A DNA stretch of 64,000 nucleotides from Paraconexibacter sp040581415 (GTDB lineage Bacteria > Actinomycetota > Thermoleophilia > Solirubrobacterales > Solirubrobacteraceae). The stretch is taken from the NCBI RefSeq assembly GCF_040581415.1, contig NZ_CP114014.1:2294001-2358000 (forward strand), given 5' to 3'. Numbering within the stretch: position 1 is the first letter of the stretch; each line of letters starts with the position of its first letter. The notes under the pieces are model-generated. The model saw only the letters and a program-made list of their open reading frames with translations, did no database searches and was not told the origin of the DNA. The position numbers and the translations under genes are program-made. Shown in pieces: positions 40,959 to 48,671 of the stretch.

Positions 40959-41465
40959 GTGGCCGCAGCTTTAGACTGGCTCGAAGCCGGGCGCATCGGC
41001 CGCCCACACGGCCTCGACGGCTCCTTCTACGTGACCCAGCCCCGTCCCGCGCTGCTGCGAACCGGGCTCGAGGTGCGCGTGGGGGAGGTGGACGCCGAGA
41101 TCGTCCGCCGCTCCGGCACCGACGCCAAGCCGATCCTGCGCCTGCAGATCGCGACGGGGCGAGAGGCGATCGAGGCCTTGCGCGGCGAGGCCCTCAACGT
41201 GCCGCGGGCCGCAGCACCGCCACTGGAGGACGACGAGTGGTACGCCACGGACCTCGTCGGCTGCGCGGTAGTCGACGCCGCAGCCGGGGTGGACGTCGGG
41301 TTCGTCCGGGAGCTGATGGCGCTGCCGTCCTGCGAGGCGCTCGCCGTCGCGCGGGTGGACGGCCCCGAGCTGCTGGTCCCGCTGGTGAAGGACTGCGTGC
41401 GGAGCGTGGACGTCGCCGCTGCGCGCATCGACATCGACCTGGCGTTCCTCGGGGACCTCGCATGA
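40959..41465 (+). CDS. rimM: Ribosome maturation factor RimM
   Basis: 168 residues from GTG. The N-terminal RimM domain begins LEAGRIGRPHGLDGSFYVT, and the C-terminal PRC-barrel domain has WYATDLVGCAVVDAAAGVDV and LLVPLVKDCVRSVDVAAARI. It binds uS19 and assists 30S head maturation. The ATG of trmD overlaps its stop. Confidence 0.95.
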   Translation: MAAALDWLEAGRIGRPHGLDGSFYVTQPRPALLRTGLEVRVGEVDAEIVRRSGTDAKPILRLQIATGREAIEALRGEALNVPRAAAPPLEDDEWYATDLVGCAVVDAAAGVDVGFVRELMALPSCEALAVARVDGPELLVPLVKDCVRSVDVAAARIDIDLAFLGDLA

Positions 41466-42148
41466 ACCAACTGGACGTCGTGACCCTGTTCCCAGAGTGG
41501 TTCGACTGGTTCCGGACCCAGCGGCACGTGGCCAACGCGATGCGCGACGGCCTGGACATGCGGTGCATGAACCCGCGTGAGCACACGCCCCTGTCGGGCG
41601 GACAGGTCGACGACACGCCGTTCGGCGGCGGCGCGGGCATGGTGCTGCGCGTCGACGTCATGGACGCCGCTCTGCGCGAGTTCTACGGAACCGACCCGGT
41701 CGACCTCAAGCTCGAGCGACGCGTGATCGCGCTGACGCCGGGCGGCCGCGTCCTGGACGACGCGTACGTCGACGAGCTCGCCGCCGAGCCGGCCATCACG
41801 CTGCTCTGCGGTCGCTACGAAGGCTTCGACGAGCGGATCGTGCAGCGCTTCGCGTCCGACACGCTGTCGGTCGGCCGGTACGTGCTCAGCGGCGGCGAGC
41901 TGGCCGCGATGACGGTCGCCGACGCGGTCATCCGCAAGCTTCCCGGCGCGCTCGGGCACGCCGATTCGGCGGTCGAGGAGTCCTTCAGCGCCGCGCTCGG
42001 CGGGAACCCCGAGTACCCGCACTACACCCGACCGGCGCAGTACCGCGGCTGGGACGTCCCTGACGTCCTCCTCTCCGGGCACCACGAGGAGATCCGCAAC
42101 TGGCGCAGGGCTCGCAGCGTGGAGCGCGGCGACGGGGGCCCCACTTAG
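41462..42148 (+). CDS. trmD: tRNA (guanine37-N1)-methyltransferase
   Basis: 228 residues from an ATG overlapping the rimM stop; the longer frame is a shadow of rimM. SPOUT-family marks are the N-terminal VTLFPEWFDWF, GGGAGMVLRVDVMDAAL, LCGRYEGFDERI and the trefoil-knot cofactor loop VLSGGELAAMTVADAVIRKL-P. It methylates G37 in tRNAs to prevent frameshifting. The end is short compared with some relatives, lacking a long C-terminal extension. A palindromic element follows. Confidence 0.96.
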   Translation: MNQLDVVTLFPEWFDWFRTQRHVANAMRDGLDMRCMNPREHTPLSGGQVDDTPFGGGAGMVLRVDVMDAALREFYGTDPVDLKLERRVIALTPGGRVLDDAYVDELAAEPAITLLCGRYEGFDERIVQRFASDTLSVGRYVLSGGELAAMTVADAVIRKLPGALGHADSAVEESFSAALGGNPEYPHYTRPAQYRGWDVPDVLLSGHHEEIRNWRRARSVERGDGGPT

Positions 42149-42165
42149 CGGCTCGGCCCTGGCAC

Positions 42166-42201
42166 GTTCCTCGTGCTGGGGCTCGGAACATCACGGTCGG
42201 T
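42166..42201. repeat. Palindromic intergenic element, copy B
   Basis: Begins GTTCCTCGTGCTGGGG and continues CTCGGAACAT to GTCGGT. GTTCC and GGAAC can pair. It aligns to copy A at 9544-9578 with 30 of 36 positions identical and lies 17 nt after the trmD stop. Confidence 0.6.
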
Positions 42202-42253
42202 AGAAGGCTCGACCCGCGACGTGGGCACAGCGCGTGATCCCGGGTCCGTCCGC

Positions 42254-42259
42254 TACCAT
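42254..42259 (+). promoter_or_regulatory. Candidate -10 box TACCAT of rplS
   Basis: TACCAT lies 68 nt before the rplS ATG. The leader would contain a small GTGCG-ACCTC-CGCAC hairpin and end in a pyrimidine tract (CCTCCCCCTCTCTTCTT) with no Shine-Dalgarno sequence. Confidence 0.4.
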
Positions 42260-42327
42260 CACCAGTCCGCGCGCCGGCCCAGTGCGACCTCCGCACGCCC
42301 GCGCGAAACGCCTCCCCCTCTCTTCTT

Positions 42328-42957
42328 ATGAGCACCGTCATCCAGTCCCTCGAGCGCGCGCAGCTGCGCCGTGTCCCCAGCTTCCAGCCGGGCGACCGCG
42401 TCAAGGTCCACTTCCAGGTCGTCGAGGGCACGCGTAAGCGGACCCAGGTCTTCGAGGGCATCGTCATCAAGCGCCAGGGCCACGGCGCCCGCGAGACCTT
42501 CACGGTCCGCAAGCAGTCGTTCGGCGTGGGCGTGGAGCGGACGTTCCCCGTGCACTCGCCGAAGATCGAGAAGATCGACGTCGCCGCCCGCGGTGACGTG
42601 CGTCGCGCGAAGCTGTACTACCTCCGCGATCGCGTCGGCAAGAGCGCCCGTGTGCGCGAGCGCCGGTACACCGGTCCGGAAGAGATCGTCGTCCCCGGGC
42701 TGGTCCACGACCCGGCCGCCGAGGCCGCAGCAGCGGAGGCCGCTGCCGCCGAGGCCGCCGAGGCGAAGGCTGCCGCGGACGCGAAGGCCGCCGCGGACGC
42801 CGAGGCTGCTGCTGCCGCGGCCGCTCCGGTCGAGGCTGACGCGCCCGACGCCGCACCGGTGGAGGCCGACGCGCCCGACGTCGTCGGCGACGCCGGCGCC
42901 GAGGCCGAGGCAGCCCCCGCGGCTGACCCTCCGGCCGACGCTGACGCCAAGGCGTGA
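42328..42957 (+). CDS. rplS: 50S ribosomal protein bL19 with long Ala/Glu-rich C-terminal extension
   Basis: 209 residues. Residues 1-120 are a normal bL19 (RVPSFQPGDRVKVHFQVVEG; VFEGIVIKRQGHGARETFTV; VERTFPVHSPKIEKIDV; KLYYLRDRVGKSARV). The remaining 88 residues are an Ala/Glu/Asp/Lys extension absent in ordinary bL19 (about 115 residues), with a repeated PVEADAPD. bL19 sits at the subunit interface. The extension would be acidic and partly helical, projecting from the ribosome. The lepB GTG overlaps the stop. The frame is intact and continuous with the core. Confidence 0.95.
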   Translation: MSTVIQSLERAQLRRVPSFQPGDRVKVHFQVVEGTRKRTQVFEGIVIKRQGHGARETFTVRKQSFGVGVERTFPVHSPKIEKIDVAARGDVRRAKLYYLRDRVGKSARVRERRYTGPEEIVVPGLVHDPAAEAAAAEAAAAEAAEAKAAADAKAAADAEAAAAAAAPVEADAPDAAPVEADAPDVVGDAGAEAEAAPAADPPADADAKA

Positions 42958-43571
42958 CGAAGGCCCAGAAGGGCGAGAAGTCCGCGACGGGCTCGCTGAT
43001 CGAGCTCGTCGTCATCGTCGCGGTCGCCCTGGGCCTTGCGCTGGGCATCCAGGCGTTTCTCGTCAAGCCGTACCGGATCCCCAGCGAGTCGATGGTCCCG
43101 ACGCTCACCGTCGGGCAGCGCGTCCTGGTCAACCGGATCGGCAACCGCTTCTCCGATCCGGAGATCGGCGAGATCATGGTCTTCCATCCGCCGGTGGGTG
43201 CCTCGACGCAGACGTGTGGCGAGACGCGTCGCGTTGCCGGCCGCGCTTGCAACAAGGAGACGCCGAAGAAGGACGACGTCAACTTCATCAAGCGCGTCGT
43301 CGCTGGCCCCGGGGACACGCTCGCGATCGTCAACGGCCGCGTGATCCGCAACGGCAAGCCGACGAAGGAGCCGTTCATCAAGGAGTGCGGGCAGCAGGAC
43401 GACTGCAACTTCCCGAAGCCGATCACGATTCCGGCCGATCACTACTTCATGATGGGCGACAACCGTGGCGAGTCCGACGACAGCCGATTCTGGGGACCCG
43501 TTCCGAAGGACTGGATCATCGGCGGCGCTTTTGCCACCTACTGGCCTCCCAAGCGGATCGGCATCTTCTAG
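42954..43571 (+). CDS. lepB: Signal peptidase I
   Basis: 205 residues from a GTG overlapping the rplS stop (GTGA). One N-terminal membrane helix (LIELVVIVAVALGLALGIQA) is followed by box B with the catalytic Ser (RIPSESMVPTL), box D with the catalytic Lys (FIKRVVAGPGDTLAI) and box E (MGDNRGESDDSRFWGPV). It cuts signal peptides from exported proteins on the outer face. A 40-residue insertion with four Cys lies between boxes C and D/E (TCGETRRVAGRACNKE; CGQQDDCNF), possibly disulfide-linked. Confidence 0.96.
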   Translation: MTKAQKGEKSATGSLIELVVIVAVALGLALGIQAFLVKPYRIPSESMVPTLTVGQRVLVNRIGNRFSDPEIGEIMVFHPPVGASTQTCGETRRVAGRACNKETPKKDDVNFIKRVVAGPGDTLAIVNGRVIRNGKPTKEPFIKECGQQDDCNFPKPITIPADHYFMMGDNRGESDDSRFWGPVPKDWIIGGAFATYWPPKRIGIF

Positions 43572-43572
43572 C

Positions 43573-44304
43573 TTGACCGACGTCCGCCCGGCTGACGCGG
43601 CGGTACCCGAACCGGCGAAGGCCCGCCGCGCGCCGAAGCCGAAGGCTCGCCGCAAGCGGCCTGCCGGTCGTAGGCTGTTCCAGCACGACCGCCGCCTTGG
43701 TGTGCGCTACATCGCCGGCGCCGACGAAGCTGGCCGCGGCTGCCTCGCCGGCCCGCTCGTCGCGGCCGGTGTCCTGTTCGACATGCACGCCCTCGGTGTC
43801 CGCGAGGTGCGCGCACTCTCGGCGCTCAACGACTCCAAGCAGCACTCGCACGCCGCCCGCGAGGTGCTCTACCCCCTGGTCATGCGCTGCGCGCTGCGGT
43901 CGGTGGTGATCTCCCGCAGCTGCGAGAGCGTCGACTCCCGTGGGCTGCACCGCACGAACCTCGCCGCGCTGCGCGACGCCCTGATCCGCGTCACCGACGG
44001 CATCGCCCCGGGCAATGTGCTGTGTCTGGTCGACGGCTTCCGGGTGGCCGACTTCGGCCGCGAGCAGCGAGCCATCGTCGACGGCGACGCGACGAGCGCC
44101 GCGATCGCGGCCGCCTCGATCCTCGCGAAGGTCTCCCGCGACCGGTTCATGGTGCGGGCCGACGCGCGTCACCCCGGCTGGGGCTTCGCCGAGCACATGG
44201 GCTACTCGACGCCGGTCCACCGCGACGCGATCCAGTCGATCGGCGTCTCGCCGCTGCACCGCATGAGCTTCGCCTCGACGGCGTACCAGCAGCTCGCTCT
44301 CTGA
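43573..44304 (+). CDS. rnhB: Ribonuclease HII
   Basis: About 243 residues from a TTG 1 nt after the lepB stop; the frame runs into lepB, so the exact start is uncertain. A basic N-terminal stretch (KARRAPKPKARRKRPAGRRL) precedes the catalytic core: IAGADEAGRGCLAGPLVAAG (first acids), LNDSKQHSHAAREVL, VDGFRV and DATSAAIAAASILAKVSRD. It cuts the RNA strand in RNA-DNA hybrids and at single ribonucleotides. The order lepB-rnhB-yraN-dprA is conserved, though an MMPL gene intervenes here. Confidence 0.95.
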   Translation: MTDVRPADAAVPEPAKARRAPKPKARRKRPAGRRLFQHDRRLGVRYIAGADEAGRGCLAGPLVAAGVLFDMHALGVREVRALSALNDSKQHSHAAREVLYPLVMRCALRSVVISRSCESVDSRGLHRTNLAALRDALIRVTDGIAPGNVLCLVDGFRVADFGREQRAIVDGDATSAAIAAASILAKVSRDRFMVRADARHPGWGFAEHMGYSTPVHRDAIQSIGVSPLHRMSFASTAYQQLAL

Positions 44305-44370
44305 CGGCGCTGCTCGCCGCGCGCCGCCGGGTGGCCGACCGGGGTGCGCGGCCGCCGATGACTTTCCGGG

Positions 44371-44383
44371 CGACAGGGTGTCA
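44371..44383. repeat. 13-bp sequence shared with the L,D-transpeptidase upstream region
   Basis: CGACAGGGTGTCA, containing the dyad GACA-GGG-TGTC. The identical 13-mer occurs at 55090-55102. Both copies are intergenic and upstream of cell-envelope genes. Confidence 0.5.
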
Positions 44384-44407
44384 TGGGCGACAACACCTTC
44401 GCCACGT

Positions 44408-44438
44408 CGAACGTCCGTTCGTGCACCTAGAGTGCACG
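44408..44438. promoter_or_regulatory. Paired dyads overlapping the candidate -10 box of the MMPL gene
   Basis: CGAACG-TC-CGTTCG (44408-44421) is followed, sharing two bases, by CGTGCAC-CTAGA-GTGCACG (44420-44438). The second dyad covers TAGAGT (44428-44433), a candidate -10 box about 42 nt before the ATG. The layout suggests an operator for a repressor such as a TetR-family protein; no regulator gene is adjacent. Confidence 0.5.
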
Positions 44439-44475
44439 CGTCCTCCGAAACCCGCCCGGATAGGCCCTCGCAACC

Positions 44476-46614
44476 ATGACCAAGTTCCTCGCATTCCCTG
44501 CCGGCGCCCGCTCGAAGTGGGTCGTCCTCGGGGTGTGGCTTGTCGCCCTGTTCGTGATGTTCGGCACGAACCTGCCGGGGAAGTTCGCCGACGCCGAGAA
44601 GAACGAGTCCAAGTCGTTCCTCCCGGGTGATGCCGAGTCGACCGCCGCACTCGACATCGTCGAGAAGCTCCAGGACGGTGAGCAGGCGCCTACGGTGATC
44701 GTCTACCAGCGGGATGGCGGCCTCACTGCGAAGGACAAGCAGCAGATCGTCACGGACGTCGGTGAGCTGAACGCCACCAAGTTCCGCAACACGACGGAGT
44801 TCGGAAACCCCGAGGGCGCCGGCAAGGCCACCCCGTTCCAGCTCTCCGAGGACGGATCCACAGCGCTCATCGTCAACACGATCGAGGGCGACGGCGAGGC
44901 CGACACACTGCTGGACCCGGTCGACCGCTACCGCGAGATCGTCAGCGACCCGGGCGGCGGCCTGCAGGTGAAGGTCACCGGGCCGGCCGGCATCAGCGCC
45001 GACGCCATCAAGGTCTTCGAGAACATCAACGGCACGCTGCTCGGGGCCGCGGTCCTGCTCGTGCTGATCCTGCTGATCGCGATCTACCGCAGCCCGTTCT
45101 TCTGGTTCTTCCCGCTCTTCAGCGTCGTCATCGCCGAGATCACCTCGCGCAGCCTGGGCTACGGGGTGAGCGAGCTGGGGGCCACGATCAACGGACAGTC
45201 CTCGTCGATCACGTCGATCCTGGTGCTCGGTGCCGGTACCGACTACGCGCTGCTGCTCGTCTCCAGATACCGGGAGGAGCTCCGGACCCATGAGGACAAG
45301 CACGAGGCCATGGCCCTGGCGCTGAAGTCCGCGGGGCCGGCGATCATCGCCTCCGGCCTGACCGTCGCCATTGCGCTGTTCGCCCTGATCCTGGCGAAGG
45401 TGAACGGCACCGCCGGCCTCGGGCCGCTCGGTGCGCTCGGCGTGCTCACCGCGATGGTCGTCCAGCTGACCCTGCTGCCGGCACTGCTGCTCGCCGTCGG
45501 CCGCCGTCCGTTCTGGCCGCGGGTCCCGCACTACGGTGACGTCGGCATCGACGAGACCCACGGCCGCTGGCGCAAGCTCGGCGAGCGCATCGCGGTCCGC
45601 CCCCGTCGCATCTGGGTCGGGACCGTCGTCGTCCTCGCTGTCCTGGCAGTCGGGTTGCTGAACTTCTCGACGGGCCTGACCCAGGGCAACTCGTTCCGCG
45701 ACGACGTGGAGGCCATCGCCGGCCAGAAGCTCGTCGAGAAGGCGTTCCCAGCGGGGCAGAGCGCCCCGACCGACGTCATCGTCCGCGATGCCTCCAAGGT
45801 CGACGCCATGGTGGCCGCCCTCGGCAAGGTCGACGGCGTCGCCCAGGTGGTGCCCACGCAGTTCCGCAGCGACGAGGGGACGCTGCTCGCCGCGTTCCTC
45901 GAACGCGACCCCTACTCGACGAAGGCCTTCGACCTCATTCCGGGCCTGCGCGAAACGGCCCGCGACGTCGACCCCAAGGCGCTGGTCGGCGGCCCGACCG
46001 CGATCGAGAAGGACCTCCGTGACGCCAGCGCCGACGACTCGATGCTGCTGATCCCGCTGACCCTCGTGATCGTCTTCCTGATCCTGCTGGTGCTGCTGCG
46101 GGCCGTCGTCGCCACGCTCCTGCTCATGGGCACGGTGCTGCTGAGCTTCGCGGCAGCGCTCGGCGTCGCGTCCGTCGTCTTCGACGTGGCTTTCGGGTTC
46201 CCGGGCGCCGACCCGGGGTTCCCGTTGTTCGCGTTCATCTTCCTCGTCGCGCTGGGGGTCGACTACAACATCTTCCTGATGGCCAGGGTCCGGGAGGAGA
46301 CCGCCATCCACGGCACGCGGGAGGGCATGCTCCGGGGGCTCGCTGTCACGGGCGGTGTCATCACGAGCGCCGGAATCGTGCTGGCCGGGACGTTCGCGGT
46401 GCTTGCCGTGCTGCCGCTGGTGTTCCTCAGCGAGATCGGCTTCACCGTGGCGTTCGGCGTGCTGCTGGACACGTTCATCGTGCGGTCGATCCTCGTGCCC
46501 GCCCTGGTCCTCGACATCGGGCCCAAGGTCTGGGCGCCGAGCGCGCTCGCCAAGGAGGATCAGGGGCGCGGGCCCGCCCCGGGCTCTCCCGCTCCCGCGA
46601 CGCCGCCGGGCTGA
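44476..46614 (+). CDS. MMPL/RND-family membrane transporter
   Basis: 712 residues. Two similar halves each have one membrane helix, a large outer loop and about five further helices (GVWLVALFVMFGTNLPGKF; GTLLGAAVLLVLILLIAIYR; LVLGAGTDYALLLVSRYREE; LVALGVDYNIFLMARVREET). The GTDYALLL and GVDYNIFL motifs are the MMPL family's proton-relay helices. Such proteins export lipids, glycolipids or toxic compounds using the proton gradient. Its separate promoter and upstream dyads suggest own regulation. It interrupts rnhB-yraN. Substrate unknown. Confidence 0.93.
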   Translation: MTKFLAFPAGARSKWVVLGVWLVALFVMFGTNLPGKFADAEKNESKSFLPGDAESTAALDIVEKLQDGEQAPTVIVYQRDGGLTAKDKQQIVTDVGELNATKFRNTTEFGNPEGAGKATPFQLSEDGSTALIVNTIEGDGEADTLLDPVDRYREIVSDPGGGLQVKVTGPAGISADAIKVFENINGTLLGAAVLLVLILLIAIYRSPFFWFFPLFSVVIAEITSRSLGYGVSELGATINGQSSSITSILVLGAGTDYALLLVSRYREELRTHEDKHEAMALALKSAGPAIIASGLTVAIALFALILAKVNGTAGLGPLGALGVLTAMVVQLTLLPALLLAVGRRPFWPRVPHYGDVGIDETHGRWRKLGERIAVRPRRIWVGTVVVLAVLAVGLLNFSTGLTQGNSFRDDVEAIAGQKLVEKAFPAGQSAPTDVIVRDASKVDAMVAALGKVDGVAQVVPTQFRSDEGTLLAAFLERDPYSTKAFDLIPGLRETARDVDPKALVGGPTAIEKDLRDASADDSMLLIPLTLVIVFLILLVLLRAVVATLLLMGTVLLSFAAALGVASVVFDVAFGFPGADPGFPLFAFIFLVALGVDYNIFLMARVREETAIHGTREGMLRGLAVTGGVITSAGIVLAGTFAVLAVLPLVFLSEIGFTVAFGVLLDTFIVRSILVPALVLDIGPKVWAPSALAKEDQGRGPAPGSPAPATPPG

Positions 46615-46637
46615 GGTCGGCGCCGGCGCCGTGGCCA

Positions 46638-47009
46638 TCAAAACGCACCTTCCAGGTGCTGGAGATCCACGAGCCGCCCGCGGGGGTCGATCACGATCCC
46701 GATGGCGTCGAAGCGGACCTCGCGGGTCGGCGGGCGCCCCGCGACGTCATGCAGGTAGGCCTGGGCCATCTGCCGGACCTGTGCCTGCTTGCGCGCGTGC
46801 AGGGCGTCCCAGGGTGACGCTCCGGGGCTCTGGCGCCGCGTCTTGACCTCGACGAAGACGATCGTCCCGGCCCGGTGCGCGACGATGTCGAGTTCTCCGT
46901 AGCGCGTGCGGTGATTGCGCGCGAGGATCGTGTGTCCCAGGCGCAGCAGATGCTGGGCGGCGATCTCCTCACCAGCGTCTCCGAGGGTGCGGCGTAGGTC
47001 GGTCGACAT
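46638..47009 (-). CDS. UPF0102/YraN-family nuclease-like protein
   Basis: 123 residues; the longer frame upstream is antisense to comM. The restriction-endonuclease-like fold is seen in LGDAGEEIAAQHLLRLGH, YGELDIVAHRAGTIVFVEVK and TRRQSPGASPWDAL, where the D and ExK residues match the family's putative metal site. The family's role is unsettled, probably in DNA processing or recombination, in line with dprA and comM next to it. Unusually it is on the strand opposite to comM-dprA and converges with the MMPL gene. Confidence 0.9.
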   Translation of the reverse strand: MSTDLRRTLGDAGEEIAAQHLLRLGHTILARNHRTRYGELDIVAHRAGTIVFVEVKTRRQSPGASPWDALHARKQAQVRQMAQAYLHDVAGRPPTREVRFDAIGIVIDPRGRLVDLQHLEGAF

Positions 47010-47128
47010 GCCCCCGATGCTCGACGCTCGCCCCGTGACAGCGCTACCGCCTACCCGTTCCGAGAGTGCGTCCGCGGCACCGCTGATGGGTCGCAGGTAC
47101 GGGGTAGCGGCCGCGCAGGCACCCCACC

Positions 47129-47134
47129 TAGCGT
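47129..47134 (+). promoter_or_regulatory. -10 box TAGCGT of comM
   Basis: TAGCGT ends 7 nt before the GTG start; no Shine-Dalgarno sequence is present. Confidence 0.55.
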
Positions 47135-47141
47135 CCCCGGC

Positions 47142-48671
47142 GTGCTTGCCACCGTCCCCACCTTCGCGCTCATCGGCATCGAGCCACGCCGGGTCGACGT
47201 CGAGGTCGACGTCCGCCCGGGCCTGCCGTCGTTCACGATCGTCGGCCTCGGGGACCGCTCGGTCCGTGAGGCACGCGAGCGGGTTGCCGCGGCGATCGTC
47301 AACTCCGGGATGAAGGTGCCCCAGCAGCGCATCACGGTCAACCTCGCGCCCGCCGGGCTGCACAAGAGCGGCCCGGGCTTCGACCTGGCGATCGCGTGCG
47401 GCGTGCTTGCCGCCTCGGGCGTCATCCGCCCGGCCGACCTGGCCGGCGTCGCGGTCCACGGTGAGCTCGCCCTCAGCGGCGAGGTCCGCGCGGCACGGGG
47501 CACGCTCGTGGTCGCCGAAGGGGCGCAGGCCCACGGGCTCGAGCATCTGCTGGTCGCGCCCGATCGACTCGGCGAGGCGAATCTGCTCGACGGCGTGACG
47601 GGCGTCCCTGCCGCTGACCTGCGCGCGGTGGTCAGGGTGCTGAGCGGAGGACCGCCCACAGGAACGGCGACGTCATCGCCCCCAGGCGCCGAGCCGGAGG
47701 AGGCGGACCACACGGGCCCGGACCTCATCGACGTGCGTGGCCACGCGGCCTCGCTCGAGGCGGTCACCGTCGCCGCGGCCGGCGGGCACAACCTGCTGCT
47801 CAGCGGCCCGCCCGGTACCGGGAAGACGATGCTGGCCCGCCGGATTCCTTCGATCCTTCCGCCGCTCGGGCCGCACGAGGCGCTCGAAGTGACCCGTATC
47901 GCCAGCGTCGCCGGCGTCGCCACCGGTGGCCGTCTGCTGAGGGTGCGTCCCTTCCGGGCCCCGCACCACTCGATCTCCTCCGCCGGTCTGGTCGGCGGCG
48001 GATCCATCCCGCGGCCCGGCGAAGTGACGCTCGCGCACGCGGGCGTCCTCTTCCTGGACGAGCTGTCCGAATTCCCCCGAGGCACGCTGGAGGCACTCCG
48101 CCAGCCGCTGGAGGACGGGCGCGTGCTCGTGACCCGCGGTCAGCAGAGCGTCCTGTTCCCGTGCCGAACGATGCTTGTCGCTGCCACCAATCCGTGTCCC
48201 TGCGGCTACGGCGGCACCGCGCGGTGCCGCTGCACGACACATGAGCACGACCGGCATCGCCGCCGCCTCAGCGGTCCGCTGCTGGACCGGATCGACCTCA
48301 CGGTCCGGGTCGACCGGCCGACCGCCGAGGAGCTTGCCGCGCCGCCGCTGCGCACTTCCGCGGCCGAGCGCGAGCGCGTTGCGGAGGCCCGCGACCGCCA
48401 GGCGCGGCGGCTGGCCGGCACCGACGTCCTGTGCAATGCCCATCTGGACGCGCGCCTCCTGCGGCTGCACCTCGCGCTCGACGATCTCGCCGAGCGGCAG
48501 CTGGCTCGGGTCTACGAGCGCGGCCTGCTCTCGGCCCGGGGGCGCCATCGCGTGCTGCGGGTCGCGCGGACGATCGCCGACCTGGCGGCCAGCGACCGCG
48601 TCCATGTCCCGCACCTGCTGTCCGCGCTGGCACTGCGCGAGGACACCGGCGCCGACGAGGAGGCAGCATGA
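47142..48671 (+). CDS. comM: ComM/YifB-family AAA+ ATPase (Mg-chelatase-like)
   Basis: 509 residues from GTG. The N-terminal ChlI-like domain (about 15-165; RPGLPSFTIVGLGDRSVREA; VNLAPAGLHKSGPGFDLAIA) precedes the AAA+ core with Walker A LLSGPPGTGKTMLARRIP, Walker B GVLFLDELSEFPRGTLEAL, the Cys segment TNPCPCGYGGTARCRC and sensor region GPLLDRIDLTVRV. In naturally competent bacteria the protein promotes branch migration of incoming DNA strands. dprA overlaps its stop. Confidence 0.95.
   Translation: MLATVPTFALIGIEPRRVDVEVDVRPGLPSFTIVGLGDRSVREARERVAAAIVNSGMKVPQQRITVNLAPAGLHKSGPGFDLAIACGVLAASGVIRPADLAGVAVHGELALSGEVRAARGTLVVAEGAQAHGLEHLLVAPDRLGEANLLDGVTGVPAADLRAVVRVLSGGPPTGTATSSPPGAEPEEADHTGPDLIDVRGHAASLEAVTVAAAGGHNLLLSGPPGTGKTMLARRIPSILPPLGPHEALEVTRIASVAGVATGGRLLRVRPFRAPHHSISSAGLVGGGSIPRPGEVTLAHAGVLFLDELSEFPRGTLEALRQPLEDGRVLVTRGQQSVLFPCRTMLVAATNPCPCGYGGTARCRCTTHEHDRHRRRLSGPLLDRIDLTVRVDRPTAEELAAPPLRTSAAERERVAEARDRQARRLAGTDVLCNAHLDARLLRLHLALDDLAERQLARVYERGLLSARGRHRVLRVARTIADLAASDRVHVPHLLSALALREDTGADEEAA

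Noticed and set aside
43516..46641. 1041-residue minus-strand ORF opposite rnhB and the MMPL gene
   Set aside because: Antisense shadow of high-GC coding DNA with His/Gln/Arg-rich composition.
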